A DNA stretch of 37,950 nt from a virus: positions 1 to 37,950 of the IMG/VR virus record IMGVR_UViG_3300032047_000043; one strand, written 5' to 3'. How positions within the stretch are numbered: position 1 is the stretch's first letter; each line of letters starts with the position of its first letter. The position numbers were made by a program, and so were the translations under genes. Below, one piece after another: positions 24,948 through 33,814 of the stretch. Below the pieces are notes generated by a model. It was not told the origin of the DNA and did no database searches. It saw only the letters and a list, made by a program, of their open reading frames with translations.

Positions 24948-25133
24948 TTAAACTATTTTAAATAAGATTGCAACGATGCCTGTTAGCAGTATTGCATTAA
25001 AACCGTAGATCCTAGTCTCAAGGCGTGTCATCTTTGCTCCACCGCTTTTAAGCTGTTCTTCAACATTCTTCCAACGTATAGCGCACTCCGCTTCGTGTTT
25101 TTCTATTCGAGCTAACAGGTCTTTGATTGTCAT
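24948..25133 (-). CDS. 61-aa tail-anchored coiled-coil protein
   Basis: Small protein with an N-terminal amphipathic helix (DLLARIEKHEAECAIRWKNVE) and a C-terminal membrane span (about residues 42-59, YGFNAILLTGIVAILFKI). The layout resembles XhlA/BhlA-type accessory lysis proteins and similar small phage membrane proteins, but its location is next to the tail genes rather than the holin. It could be a second lysis factor or a virion protein. No firm family call. Confidence 0.68.
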   Translation of the reverse strand: MTIKDLLARIEKHEAECAIRWKNVEEQLKSGGAKMTRLETRIYGFNAILLTGIVAILFKIV

Positions 25134-25149
25134 AGTTTTATATGTACCT

Positions 25150-25674
25150 TTAGTTAATTATTTTTAAAGTTACAAGAGTTAAGTCGGGGAACTCATCGTC
25201 TTCATATCCTTTTGGATATTCGTCTTCAGCTCTGAACTGAAATAGCTCTGGCTGATGACATTCATTCTTTGTAAACTCTACAACTTCTGTAGCTGTTTTA
25301 ACTAAACAAGCTCTTAATTCTTTAAAACCAAGAGACTTCCAAAAAGAATGAGTATCTATAAACAAATCATTTCCGTAGCTATCTCCTATTAAATCATCTC
25401 TAAACACAGCATTTGTAAACTTTAAAGTAGTTCCAGTTCCTAAGCCTTTAATATAGCCTACAACTTCGTTGTCTGACTGCTTAGCAATTTGAACAAGAAC
25501 AGAACCTTCTATATTTTCATTAAAATTAATTTTCATTAATTCTATTTTTTTCTCGTCTGTATCAAAGCTTGTTCCTGCAAAGCCCATATTAAGATCTATT
25601 TTTGTTTTGTTTTGTTGATAGATACTTTCAAAAAGAGTATCGTCAACTTTGTCTATTAAGGTACAATTATACAT
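25150..25674 (-). CDS. Protein of unknown function, weak GNAT-like signature (174 aa)
   Basis: 174-aa protein. The stretch GNDLFIDTHSFWKSLGFKEL resembles the late part of GNAT acetyltransferases, where FWKSLGFK-like motifs occur, and the central NEVVGYIKGLG could be a beta strand of that fold. The acetyl-CoA pyrophosphate loop (Q/RxxGxG/A) is not clearly present, so activity is doubtful. It lies between the fibre-associated gene and the ejection genes. GAGG is 6 nt before ATG 25674, and the upstream stop is adjacent (TAATATG). It may be a fibre-associated or chaperone protein. Confidence 0.6.
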   Translation of the reverse strand: MYNCTLIDKVDDTLFESIYQQNKTKIDLNMGFAGTSFDTDEKKIELMKINFNENIEGSVLVQIAKQSDNEVVGYIKGLGTGTTLKFTNAVFRDDLIGDSYGNDLFIDTHSFWKSLGFKELRACLVKTATEVVEFTKNECHQPELFQFRAEDEYPKGYEDDEFPDLTLVTLKIIN

Positions 25675-25675
25675 A

Positions 25676-26113
25676 TTAAACCTCGTACCAAGTTATTGAG
25701 CTAATAGCTCCTGCTGTTGTGCCAAATGAAACAGAATATCCAAAATTCCATCCCCAAGTTATTGTATCTCCAGAAACAGTACAAGTAGTAGCGTTTGCTG
25801 AATCTAATATAGTTCCAACAGTCCCAAACTGCGGAAGAACTTCAATTTTTTCAAAAATTGTAAGCTTCTCATCTGCGGTTGGATTAGTTCCGTCTAGTCT
25901 TTTTAATGCTAACAAGCTTGTTGAAAAACTTGTAGAATTTAAACTTTCTACCTGATAAGGCACTCCGCTAAGACAAACAAAATTATCGTTAATTGAACCC
26001 ATGCTTGTAGATCTTATAAATCCATAAGCACTTACAAATTTATCAATAAATACGCCTACGGTCACTACGCTCTTAGGTTGTGCTTCTGCAATAACTCCTG
26101 TAGTTCCTACCAT
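25676..26113 (-). CDS. Small beta-rich protein, probably fibre-associated (145 aa)
   Basis: 145-aa protein rich in Thr, Ser, Gly and Val with alternating hydrophobic residues, so likely beta structure (SVVTVGVFIDKFVSAYGFI; TCTVSGDTITWGWNFGYSVS). It begins 9 nt after the tail fibre stop. Position and composition suggest a fibre tip, baseplate-like or fibre chaperone protein. No family is recognised. Confidence 0.65.
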   Translation of the reverse strand: MVGTTGVIAEAQPKSVVTVGVFIDKFVSAYGFIRSTSMGSINDNFVCLSGVPYQVESLNSTSFSTSLLALKRLDGTNPTADEKLTIFEKIEVLPQFGTVGTILDSANATTCTVSGDTITWGWNFGYSVSFGTTAGAISSITWYEV

Positions 26114-26122
26114 CTTTAACCT

Positions 26123-29100
26123 TTAGATTCCAGAACCAACAACTACAATTTTATTAGCTTCTTGAACAATAAACTCAGCCACACCGCCTTTTAATAAAGT
26201 TATAGACGTAGTTGCTGAGCTTGTTTGGCCTGCTACTAATTCAAAAAACTCAGAGTTTGTTGTTCGATTAATAGTCAAAGAACCAGTTCCGTTATTCATA
26301 ATAGTCCATGTTTTTCCTGCGTCACCAGCACCAACATCAGGCATTGTATAAGTTACTGCTGCGCCTGTGTGTATGATCCGTTTGCCAATAAGAGCTGTCA
26401 TTGCTGTAGCATCTTTAGTTGCGCTTTCAACCGCTACAGTTAAACTAGATGTTAAAGAAGAAGCAGTTACAGTGCCTGTGAATGTAGGAGAAGAAAACAT
26501 TGTAGCTTTACTTTCATTATCAACATTGCCTAAACCAACATCTGCTTTAGCTAAGCTTAAAGCTGTTTTAACTTCGCTTGCACTAAGACCCTCTACGTCA
26601 GTGCCGTTGATGCGTAAGAAATCATCGTCAGCTACGCCTGATCCATATACAGCTACGTCATTGTCAGCTATTCCAGATGCAGACGCTGTTATTTTGCCTG
26701 TTACATTTATATTTGTAGCAAAATCAGTAGAGCCTACTTTCATAGACACTGTTTCGTTATTAGCTGTGGAGGTAGCTTCGCTTTGTGGAAAAAAGTCTAT
26801 CTGGCCAGAGTATGTGTCGGCTGAAGCATCTACAGCAGTAGCTGATACTTGGATTTTACCGTAAGTTACATTAGTTGCATTGTTGTCACCATCGGGTGCT
26901 TGGAAAATTATGTTACCTAATTTCTCCCCAGCAGTGGGTGCTGTCGACCTATCTTTTACAAACACAACATCAGGAGCTGCGCTTATACTTGAGGTAGTAG
27001 TAGCAACAACTAAATTATTAGCTAATTCACCACTTGAAAACGTAGCAGTACCAGCAGTTACAGCGCCTGTTACGTCTAAACCATCTTTTGTGAAGTTATG
27101 CTCGCTATAAGCTCCAGCAACACCAAAAGCAGCACCAGTACCAGCCGCACAGAAAATATCAAACGAACCTAGTTCTTGCCCGTCTCTATGGTCACTAGCC
27201 TTTGCCCTTAGTTTTACATAATCAAAATCATCATCATTTGTATTTTTACTTTTGTATGTTACTTCGCCAATGCGATGAAAATTATCTCCGCTTACATTGG
27301 GTATGACTGCTCTTTGAAATTGTAAATCAGGGCCGTTAGCATTAGTTGTACTATTTGTTTTTATATTTAAAGCAGTACCAACACCAGTGCTGTTTACGTT
27401 TAGGGCATTTGCTCCTACATTGAAAGTACCTGCACCAGCTACAGTAAGACCAGATCCGTCTATAGTCGCAATGTCTGTTGCAGCACTGTTGGCTGTTCTC
27501 GGCCTAATGACAATTTTACCTGCCTCTGTAGAGTCATCCTGAGACTCAACTATTTCTGCAACAATATTGCCATAGTTAGTGTGGTTGCCTGCACTGTCTT
27601 TGCCGTAGAAATGCAGACCGCCTAACTTATCACCGTCAGCACCGTTGCCTGTGTTATTGTTAAACAAAACAATGTCGGGGTTGTCGCTGCCTGAAGTTCC
27701 AGAATTTTCAACAATTAACTGACCGCCATCGCTAGTGCCTTTTATCGTAACAGCACCTTCAACAACTAAAGCATGATCAGTGTCTCCAATGCCTCCAGCA
27801 GTAGTGTCGCCTTTGATTGTTAGTTTTTGATTTGCTAAAGTTAATAAGTCTATGTCAGCATTTACGCCAATTGTAGCAGGATCGGTTCTGGCAGTCGTGC
27901 CGCTACCAGTAGCATCGCCATCGCCACCAACAATGATACCGCTTACGCTAGGCTCTAGTCTTATGTTTTTAGCGTTGTCGTTTATAAAACCATAGTGCAT
28001 TCGAGTAACTGTGCCTTGAGTAGTGCTACCGTCTAGTGTAATGCCCATGTAAGAAGCATGATCAACGTAATCATCACCAGCTACGACATCGTTGTAGTCT
28101 CCAGAGCCTTGACCATCGTCAGGAGTTTCTACCTTGCCTCTTAACTGCAACTTGCCCGAGCTTATATTTAAATCACCATTGCCTAACTGCGATATGTTTG
28201 CGTTTAAGTATTCTGTGCCTGCTGATCCAAACGAGCTATCTGCGTTATGATTATAGTTAGCTTGTATAACAAAAGCAGGGTTTCGCAGTCCTAATCCTTC
28301 ACCTTGTTCATGCTCGTGTTGCTCTGAGTCAAAGATAATCCTTGAGTTGTTTTGCAGTGAGCCTCCTTTAGTATTTACAGTTCCGTCTGCGTCATAGTCA
28401 CCATCGACTTTCATTCGCAAGTCGCCCTGTTTCATAATGATGCCTTTAGCGCCAAGTCCTTCTGCTACACTTGTAACTAAAGGTGGATCAATCGTGACTG
28501 TGCCAGTGATGGCTGCATTGCCGTCAATGTCTAAGCTGTCGCCTTTGACTTCGCCTGTTACGTCTACACCAGTGTCAGTAGTTTGTAGTTTAGTGTTTGC
28601 ACCTTCGTGCTGAAGCAAAACAGACGAGCCGTTTGTTTCTGTCTTTAATACCAAGTGGCCTGTTTTTGATGATACATAACTTATGTTATCATTAAGGTGC
28701 GCTACTCGCAAGTCGTAGTCCTGAGCATTTGTTTTTTTAAGGTCAATGAATACATCGTCATTGCCACCTAATTCAATCGAGCAGTCTTGCTCGTGGTTAG
28801 AATCAGTTTGAGTATTGTGTATTCTTAAACCATAACCTAAACCGCCAATGTTGCCAGAGGATGCCGTAGCTCCAGAGTGTTGGGGATCTGCGCCATCGTA
28901 AGCGTTGTGAAGAGTAAGTTGTTTAGGCTGACCATCAACTGTCATTATAAAAAAGCTTTTGCCGTCTAATAATGAAATGTTTGTATTGTCAACATATAAA
29001 AGCATATTGTCTGAAAAGCCGTGATCAAGATCAGTTGTTACTAGGCAGGCTGTTCCAGCAGACGTATTAGTAATAGTATCTATTGTCCGTGAGTTCTTAA

Positions 29101-30070
29101 TTGGGACAGTGTATGCGCCTTCTAAGTTTAAACCCTGCTCGCTGTGAACAAAACGACTTCCACTTAATCCGCCAACCCTGCTATACATAGGGCCGTTAAT
29201 TTCTACTGGCTGATTTTCATTGGTGTTTCGCTGACCAAAACTAATTAATTCTGATCTAAACAAAGCAATGTTTTTGTTTGCTCCGCCTTTTATGCCTTGG
29301 ATCATAAACTTAGCATCTTCACTGCCAGCAGTCGCATCGGCTATTGACGTTAATAGTTTAATGTAATCAGTATCAGCACCGCCTCCATCTTCGCCTTTAA
29401 ATATAATTTGTCCTAAGTTATCGTTGACTTGAGGATTTGCACCGCTTGTTTTTCTTTGGAGCGTTAAGGTTGGGTTAGCGTTTGCGTTGCTGTCTGAGTC
29501 TTCATGATAGACAGTCAAGTCTCCGTCTACTGTCGTTGCGCCTGTTAGCGTTGATGTGCCTGTAACGGCAACGCCTGTATTGTTTACAACAAATCTAGTA
29601 GTGTCGTTTGTTTTCATTGTAATTACGTCAGAGCCTGAGAAGGTTATAGAGGTGTTTGGATCGTCATCGCCTGTAATACTATCAAGGGCAATACTGCCTA
29701 CATTTGTAAAGTTAGATTCTCCAAAATCAGCAGTGCCTGTTACTTCAAGATTGCCTGAAACTCTTACAGTATCTCCAAATATAAACTTGTCTGCGCTTTG
29801 ATCCCAAGTAAGAACACCGTCATTGCCGCTTCCGCCTTCAAACGTAATAACTACGTCATTTGTATCGACAGCACCAAATGTCAAAGGGTTTGAACGCAGC
29901 GTAGTTATAATGCCGCCTTCGCCAGCAGTGCCGTCATGTGTGTGGCCTGTAGTAGCATTAAAGGCATTTACTATTGCTGTAAATTCTTCTCTAAATAAAG
30001 TATGCTGTATTATGCCTCCAGCTACTAAACCTGAGTCAGTGGATGACGTTATTTGTGAATATCCTGCCAT
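26123..30070 (-). CDS. Tail fibre / receptor-binding protein (1315 aa)
   Basis: Large, Gly/Thr/Asn/Asp-rich adhesin. The N-terminus has the attachment-type segment REEFTAIVNAFNATTGHTHDG found at the start of many phage fibres. The body repeats short strands such as VTGT, ITGT and VTGA (NLEVTGTADF, TSTLTGATTVDGDLTV, AAITGTVTI, VTGKITAS), a layout of trimeric beta fibres. Near residue 1175 is ADVGLGNVDNESKATMFSSP, the LGNVDN-type motif common near fibre C-termini. A final beta domain follows (about 1230-1315). It would bind the host surface. The order differs from T7, where the fibre gene follows the internal core genes. AAGGAG upstream supports ATG 30070. Confidence 0.88.
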   Translation of the reverse strand: MAGYSQITSSTDSGLVAGGIIQHTLFREEFTAIVNAFNATTGHTHDGTAGEGGIITTLRSNPLTFGAVDTNDVVITFEGGSGNDGVLTWDQSADKFIFGDTVRVSGNLEVTGTADFGESNFTNVGSIALDSITGDDDPNTSITFSGSDVITMKTNDTTRFVVNNTGVAVTGTSTLTGATTVDGDLTVYHEDSDSNANANPTLTLQRKTSGANPQVNDNLGQIIFKGEDGGGADTDYIKLLTSIADATAGSEDAKFMIQGIKGGANKNIALFRSELISFGQRNTNENQPVEINGPMYSRVGGLSGSRFVHSEQGLNLEGAYTVPIKNSRTIDTITNTSAGTACLVTTDLDHGFSDNMLLYVDNTNISLLDGKSFFIMTVDGQPKQLTLHNAYDGADPQHSGATASSGNIGGLGYGLRIHNTQTDSNHEQDCSIELGGNDDVFIDLKKTNAQDYDLRVAHLNDNISYVSSKTGHLVLKTETNGSSVLLQHEGANTKLQTTDTGVDVTGEVKGDSLDIDGNAAITGTVTIDPPLVTSVAEGLGAKGIIMKQGDLRMKVDGDYDADGTVNTKGGSLQNNSRIIFDSEQHEHEQGEGLGLRNPAFVIQANYNHNADSSFGSAGTEYLNANISQLGNGDLNISSGKLQLRGKVETPDDGQGSGDYNDVVAGDDYVDHASYMGITLDGSTTQGTVTRMHYGFINDNAKNIRLEPSVSGIIVGGDGDATGSGTTARTDPATIGVNADIDLLTLANQKLTIKGDTTAGGIGDTDHALVVEGAVTIKGTSDGGQLIVENSGTSGSDNPDIVLFNNNTGNGADGDKLGGLHFYGKDSAGNHTNYGNIVAEIVESQDDSTEAGKIVIRPRTANSAATDIATIDGSGLTVAGAGTFNVGANALNVNSTGVGTALNIKTNSTTNANGPDLQFQRAVIPNVSGDNFHRIGEVTYKSKNTNDDDFDYVKLRAKASDHRDGQELGSFDIFCAAGTGAAFGVAGAYSEHNFTKDGLDVTGAVTAGTATFSSGELANNLVVATTTSSISAAPDVVFVKDRSTAPTAGEKLGNIIFQAPDGDNNATNVTYGKIQVSATAVDASADTYSGQIDFFPQSEATSTANNETVSMKVGSTDFATNINVTGKITASASGIADNDVAVYGSGVADDDFLRINGTDVEGLSASEVKTALSLAKADVGLGNVDNESKATMFSSPTFTGTVTASSLTSSLTVAVESATKDATAMTALIGKRIIHTGAAVTYTMPDVGAGDAGKTWTIMNNGTGSLTINRTTNSEFFELVAGQTSSATTSITLLKGGVAEFIVQEANKIVVVGSGI

Positions 30071-30076
30071 TTTATT

Positions 30077-31795
30077 TTATCTCCTTCCAGACGGATAGTA
30101 ATCCGCATATATGCCGTTAATTGTGTAAGAGTCTTTATTGTCATCGCTAAACAATCTAAAGTTCATTGTATAGCCGCTCCCTTGAACAGACTGCCTTACT
30201 AAAGGATCTGCTGTGCCGCCATAAATATTGCCCGCTACGTTTGGTGCGTTTTCAAAAACAGCTACTCCAAATTCAGCAGGAGCAGGAACCGTGTTCATTA
30301 TTATGTTGTCAGGCTGTGGTATGTGAGCTACTGAGTTGTCATATCGTATACGCAAAGTAGGCTGGACGTTCCCTTCTGGACGCATTGAAATCTTTAAGTA
30401 GTTTAAAGTCTTTCTTGTTCCCGCATCTCCAAAATCTAAGAAAGGTGTCTTATAAGCTGCAAAAATATTTTTTTTCGTGCCTGCATTATAAAAATCATTT
30501 CCAACCTCATGAGTATAAATATAGCCATCTTTGTCGCCATGATAAACTGTCTCTAGTCCAGTGACAGGATCAAACACAGATTCGATAGCAGTGCATTGTA
30601 TGCCTAAAGTCTCTGACCACACAAAGCCTTCGTTTGTAATAGTTCCAATTATTCCTTTACTACCTGACGGATCTTCTCCAGTTTTTTTTGTGTAGAACAA
30701 ACGATACTGCGCTTTTTCTTTTATTACTACGCTTGCAAGTGTTAAAGTATTTAATTTTTTTACAATGTTGTCTCTAACTAAAGTATGTATCTGGCGGCTT
30801 ACAGACCCTAATTCAGTGTCGCCTATTTTTTCTGTGCCTGCAAGAGTTCTTATTCCGTCAGGAGCTAAGAACACTAAGTCACCGCCTACTTCTTGAATAG
30901 TCTGAAAATCAAGGCAACCTATATTTTTTGAAATAGGTTGAACTGTTTGATTAGCCTCATCTCCAAAAGCTGTTACTTTATGTATGCTGCTTTCACAGAA
31001 GATAATAACATCGCCTCTAAACGATTTAAGACCTGTTACTTTATCTTCAACTATAAAAGAGCCACCGTTGCAAACATCTGTATTTTGGAAATTAGGAGCT
31101 GAGTAGTAAACTGTGTTAGGAGAACTAGGATCTCCTGATAATAATAATCTTGTTTGATGCACTTCAGAAAACTGAGGATGTATGTTGTTGTCAGCATCAG
31201 TTCTTGCTCTGCCTACTGGAATTTCAGTGTAGGCATAAGTTCTTGATAAAGAATTTATAGCGTGATTACTGCCTCCTGTTATTTCAACAACTACAGGATC
31301 GTTTACGCCATCGCAAATAACAAGCGATCCGTTGCCAGCTAAAGAGCCTTCAAAGTGTTTAAAATGAATCTTTTCTTGGTTTGTTCTAGGATTTGGATTA
31401 TTTGATAGAAAGTGTGTATGCCCAGAATAACTAATTGTTGACGTAGATGATATTCTGTTTAACGGAACCCACGAAGTGCCAGAATCTGCTCTCGATACAA
31501 AATATAAGTTAGTGCCTGAAGCAGCAACGCCTCCAGCAGCGTAGCCTGTAATGCCTAATATCTTGTCTGTTCTTATAGCATTTGAATCTGTATAATCTAC
31601 TATCCTGCCTTTGTTTGTGCCAGCAGTTAAGCCAATGCCTTCATGACCGTTTATTCTTCTATAACCACCATCAGTATCTATTTCAAAATTAGTTAGCTCT
31701 ACAGCCGTGCCTGCCTCAGCTTGAAGCATAAACTGACTTTTATTAATGTCAAGGCCGCCTTTACAAGCAAAGCCAAACGGTTGCGTTTGCGCCAT
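30077..31795 (-). CDS. Tail nozzle protein (T7 gp12 / P22 gp10-like role)
   Basis: 572-aa beta-rich protein directly after the adaptor gene, the position of the tail tubular protein B/nozzle in T7-type and the stabilisation protein in P22-type phages. Features that fit are ELTNFEIDTDGGYRRINGHE near residues 33-52, LLSGDPSSPNTVYYSAPNF, and LKSFRGDVIIFCESSIHKVT followed by LVFLAPDGIRTLAG, a beta-propeller-like pattern common to these proteins. It would close the short tail and contact the fibres. The start is coupled to the adaptor stop (TAAGATG) without a strong ribosome site. Confidence 0.82.
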   Translation of the reverse strand: MAQTQPFGFACKGGLDINKSQFMLQAEAGTAVELTNFEIDTDGGYRRINGHEGIGLTAGTNKGRIVDYTDSNAIRTDKILGITGYAAGGVAASGTNLYFVSRADSGTSWVPLNRISSTSTISYSGHTHFLSNNPNPRTNQEKIHFKHFEGSLAGNGSLVICDGVNDPVVVEITGGSNHAINSLSRTYAYTEIPVGRARTDADNNIHPQFSEVHQTRLLLSGDPSSPNTVYYSAPNFQNTDVCNGGSFIVEDKVTGLKSFRGDVIIFCESSIHKVTAFGDEANQTVQPISKNIGCLDFQTIQEVGGDLVFLAPDGIRTLAGTEKIGDTELGSVSRQIHTLVRDNIVKKLNTLTLASVVIKEKAQYRLFYTKKTGEDPSGSKGIIGTITNEGFVWSETLGIQCTAIESVFDPVTGLETVYHGDKDGYIYTHEVGNDFYNAGTKKNIFAAYKTPFLDFGDAGTRKTLNYLKISMRPEGNVQPTLRIRYDNSVAHIPQPDNIIMNTVPAPAEFGVAVFENAPNVAGNIYGGTADPLVRQSVQGSGYTMNFRLFSDDNKDSYTINGIYADYYPSGRR

Positions 31796-31796
31796 C

Positions 31797-32567
31797 TTAA
31801 ATAAATCTCACTCTGTCGTCTGTAATGTAAGTAGGCGTAGGTTCTAGTAAATTAGAACGCATTTGATCGTATGACTTTAAATAGTCTTCCAAAGCAAAAG
31901 AAGCTGCTTGAGGATTGTCTTTAAACTGCCAACAGTAGTAACGAGCTTTTGCTAAAACTACGTTAGTATAAGTGTCTGGTACGACAAGAGTATCAGTATA
32001 GTTAGAAAGCTCTGTAGGTTGCGTCCACGCAAAAAACCATACTTTATAAGCTTTATCGGGGATAGGGCTAAGGCCAAACTTCCTAGAGTCTGGACTGCGT
32101 ATAACGTGCGTAGGCTCGCCACCTACCGCTTGGTCTGCATCGTCTGCGTTTTCTGTTTCTCGTCTAAAGCGAGTCCAATCTTCTGTAGTTGCAAAATGCA
32201 GGTTCTTAGAAACGTAGGGAGCTGTTTCTCCGCCTACGCCTACTGTAGTAAGATAAAAATTATCCCAATCAATAGAGCCATAGTCGTCTTGAACCGAGCT
32301 GCTTGATGCTTTGAGTTCGTACCAGCGTGTACCAGCTACAGTGTCTACAGACACGTTACCGTACATAGGGTCTGATGCTCCGCTTTCTGCTACAGCAAGG
32401 AAAGGCCATTGAGGTTCGTCTAATATAATATCTAAATAAGATCTGTTTATGCAGTCTTTTATATGCTGCTGAATGCCTACTGCATTTACAAACGAGCTTG
32501 CAGTCAAGGCTACTTCATTCATTTCACGAAGAATAATATTTGTAAGTTCTAAAAACGTCTTTGCCAT
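31797..32567 (-). CDS. Tail adaptor, tail tubular protein A-like (T7 gp11 role)
   Basis: 256-aa protein with the pattern of podovirus gatekeeper/adaptor proteins. An N-terminal helical part (TFLELTNIILREMNEV, HIKDCINRSYLDIILDEPQWPF) and later RKFGLSPIPDKAYKVWFFAW fit, with a helical C-terminus (LEDYLKSYDQMRSNL). It would dock to the portal and join it to the nozzle. The gene order capsid, adaptor, nozzle agrees with T7. Its ATG directly follows the stop of the 56-aa gene (TAAATG), so the two are coupled. Confidence 0.85.
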   Translation of the reverse strand: MAKTFLELTNIILREMNEVALTASSFVNAVGIQQHIKDCINRSYLDIILDEPQWPFLAVAESGASDPMYGNVSVDTVAGTRWYELKASSSSVQDDYGSIDWDNFYLTTVGVGGETAPYVSKNLHFATTEDWTRFRRETENADDADQAVGGEPTHVIRSPDSRKFGLSPIPDKAYKVWFFAWTQPTELSNYTDTLVVPDTYTNVVLAKARYYCWQFKDNPQAASFALEDYLKSYDQMRSNLLEPTPTYITDDRVRFI

Positions 32568-32738
32568 TTACTTAGCCTCTTTTGTTTTCTTCGTGCTATT
32601 AAAAATTCTGTCGTAATTATCATTATAATTTTGTCTTGCATCTCCGCCATATGAAGAAGCATTTAGCTTTACTACTTTTCTCATTTTTACACTTACTGGT
32701 TTATTAGATGTTCCTAATATATTATGTGGTTTAGACAT
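32568..32738 (-). CDS. 56-aa basic protein between capsid and adaptor
   Basis: Short gene from ATG (32736-32738) to TAA (32568-32570), starting MSKPHNILGTSNKPVSVKMR and ending KKTKEAK. GGAG lies 5 nt upstream, and the stop abuts the adaptor ATG. It has Asn/Tyr-rich residues in the middle (GGDARQNYNDNY) and a Lys-rich end. It could be a minor capsid or head-completion protein; nothing proves this. The well-spaced ribosome site and the exact fit between genes support it as real. Confidence 0.65.
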   Translation of the reverse strand: MSKPHNILGTSNKPVSVKMRKVVKLNASSYGGDARQNYNDNYDRIFNSTKKTKEAK

Positions 32739-32756
32739 TGTTACTCCTTAAAGATT

Positions 32757-32776
32757 GAGGGGCTTTTACACCCCTC
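32757..32776 (-). terminator. Hairpin after the major capsid gene (weak terminator or processing stem)
   Basis: Perfect 6-bp GAGGGG/CCCCTC stem with an 8-nt loop, in the 54-nt gap between the capsid stop and the 56-aa gene. On the - strand it is followed by AATCTTTAAGG, not a solid T-run, so it is at best a leaky terminator. A stem here could reduce read-through so that capsid is made in excess of tail proteins, or protect the capsid mRNA 3' end. Confidence 0.5.
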
Positions 32777-32792
32777 GCACTTAATTTTATTA

Positions 32793-33779
32793 TTAGTCAA
32801 TAGCAATAAAAGCTTTTGCTAATGCTTCTGGTCTTAATACTTTACGACCAAAGACATGTAAGCCTCGACAAATGTCACCAAAGCTAGTAGGATCACGAAG
32901 AACCTCTGTGCTGGTGATTGTTTGAGCAGTTGCTACAGCAGAAATATGACCTGCTAAAATCTGATCAACTACACCTGATTGAGTTTTTGCAGGTAAGTTA
33001 TTAGACTTATACATATCAAAGCCACGCAATTTACCAGAGCTTACTAATCCATTACGGATTGAGCCTTGTCCTGCGTTAAAGTCTACAGACATTAACTTAG
33101 AACCTGACTGACTTAGTTGCTCATAGAATGCAGGAGAAGCTACAAAGTAACGTCCTTCTTCTGGTACATTAGCTTCATCAAGTTTTAATGCTAAGTTAGC
33201 CATTAAATCAAGAGGATCTACAGCATCAGTACCAGTAATATCTACTGGCTTGCTGTTTGTGTTTGCTCCTGCAATAGTGTTTTCATTTGTACCTGCATCA
33301 GCGCCCACAATATGATCTGGGGTAGATGCAGATACGCCTGCAAACATAGCTGCTAAGACATTTGTATCAAACGCATCTTTAAGAGCGTATGCTGCTGAAG
33401 ACGAAGCAACTTCTTTAAAGTTTACGTGAGACATTTTAGTTTCAATGTCATCTACAATAAATTTAAATGCGTTAGCTTGGTCAACAACCATTACAAGTTC
33501 TTCGTCAGTTAAAGGAGTTTCAGTAGTATCAGCATTACGAGTGTAAGCATGAACATTAATAGTTGGTTCTTTGATAATGTTTACAGAATCACCGAACGTA
33601 GAGATTTCGCCTGCGTAGTCAGTGTTTGTAATTGCTTCAACTACCGAAGCTTTACGGAAAAAGTTTTGTACCTTTTTCGAGTAGACTTCTGGTAAGAAGA
33701 AACCGTTGCCTTGACCTGTTCCACCGAGGTCAAAGTTACTTGTGGCAGAACCATTGCTGCCTGTTTGAAATTTAGCCAT
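32793..33779 (-). CDS. Major capsid protein
   Basis: 328-aa coat protein, directly downstream of the scaffold gene. It starts MAKFQTGSNGSATSNFDLGG and has the podovirus capsid pattern FFLPEVYSKKVQNFFRKASV, GDSVNIIKEPTINVHAY, ALKLDEANVPEEGRYFVASP and a C-terminal FGDICRGLHVFGRKVLRPEA, consistent with the HK97 fold of T7/P22-type coats. It would form the icosahedral shell. AAGGA is well placed before ATG 33779. The hairpin downstream (32757-32776) may tune expression relative to tail genes. Identification rests on gene order and pattern; it is firm. Confidence 0.93.
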   Translation of the reverse strand: MAKFQTGSNGSATSNFDLGGTGQGNGFFLPEVYSKKVQNFFRKASVVEAITNTDYAGEISTFGDSVNIIKEPTINVHAYTRNADTTETPLTDEELVMVVDQANAFKFIVDDIETKMSHVNFKEVASSSAAYALKDAFDTNVLAAMFAGVSASTPDHIVGADAGTNENTIAGANTNSKPVDITGTDAVDPLDLMANLALKLDEANVPEEGRYFVASPAFYEQLSQSGSKLMSVDFNAGQGSIRNGLVSSGKLRGFDMYKSNNLPAKTQSGVVDQILAGHISAVATAQTITSTEVLRDPTSFGDICRGLHVFGRKVLRPEALAKAFIAID

Positions 33780-33814
33780 GATAATGTTTCCTTATATAAA
33801 AAGAGTTAAAAGTT

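Noticed and set aside
26367-26864. 165-aa frame on the + strand inside the fibre gene
   Set aside because: Antisense shadow of the repetitive fibre sequence; no ribosome site or family, and the - strand frame is clearly the real gene.
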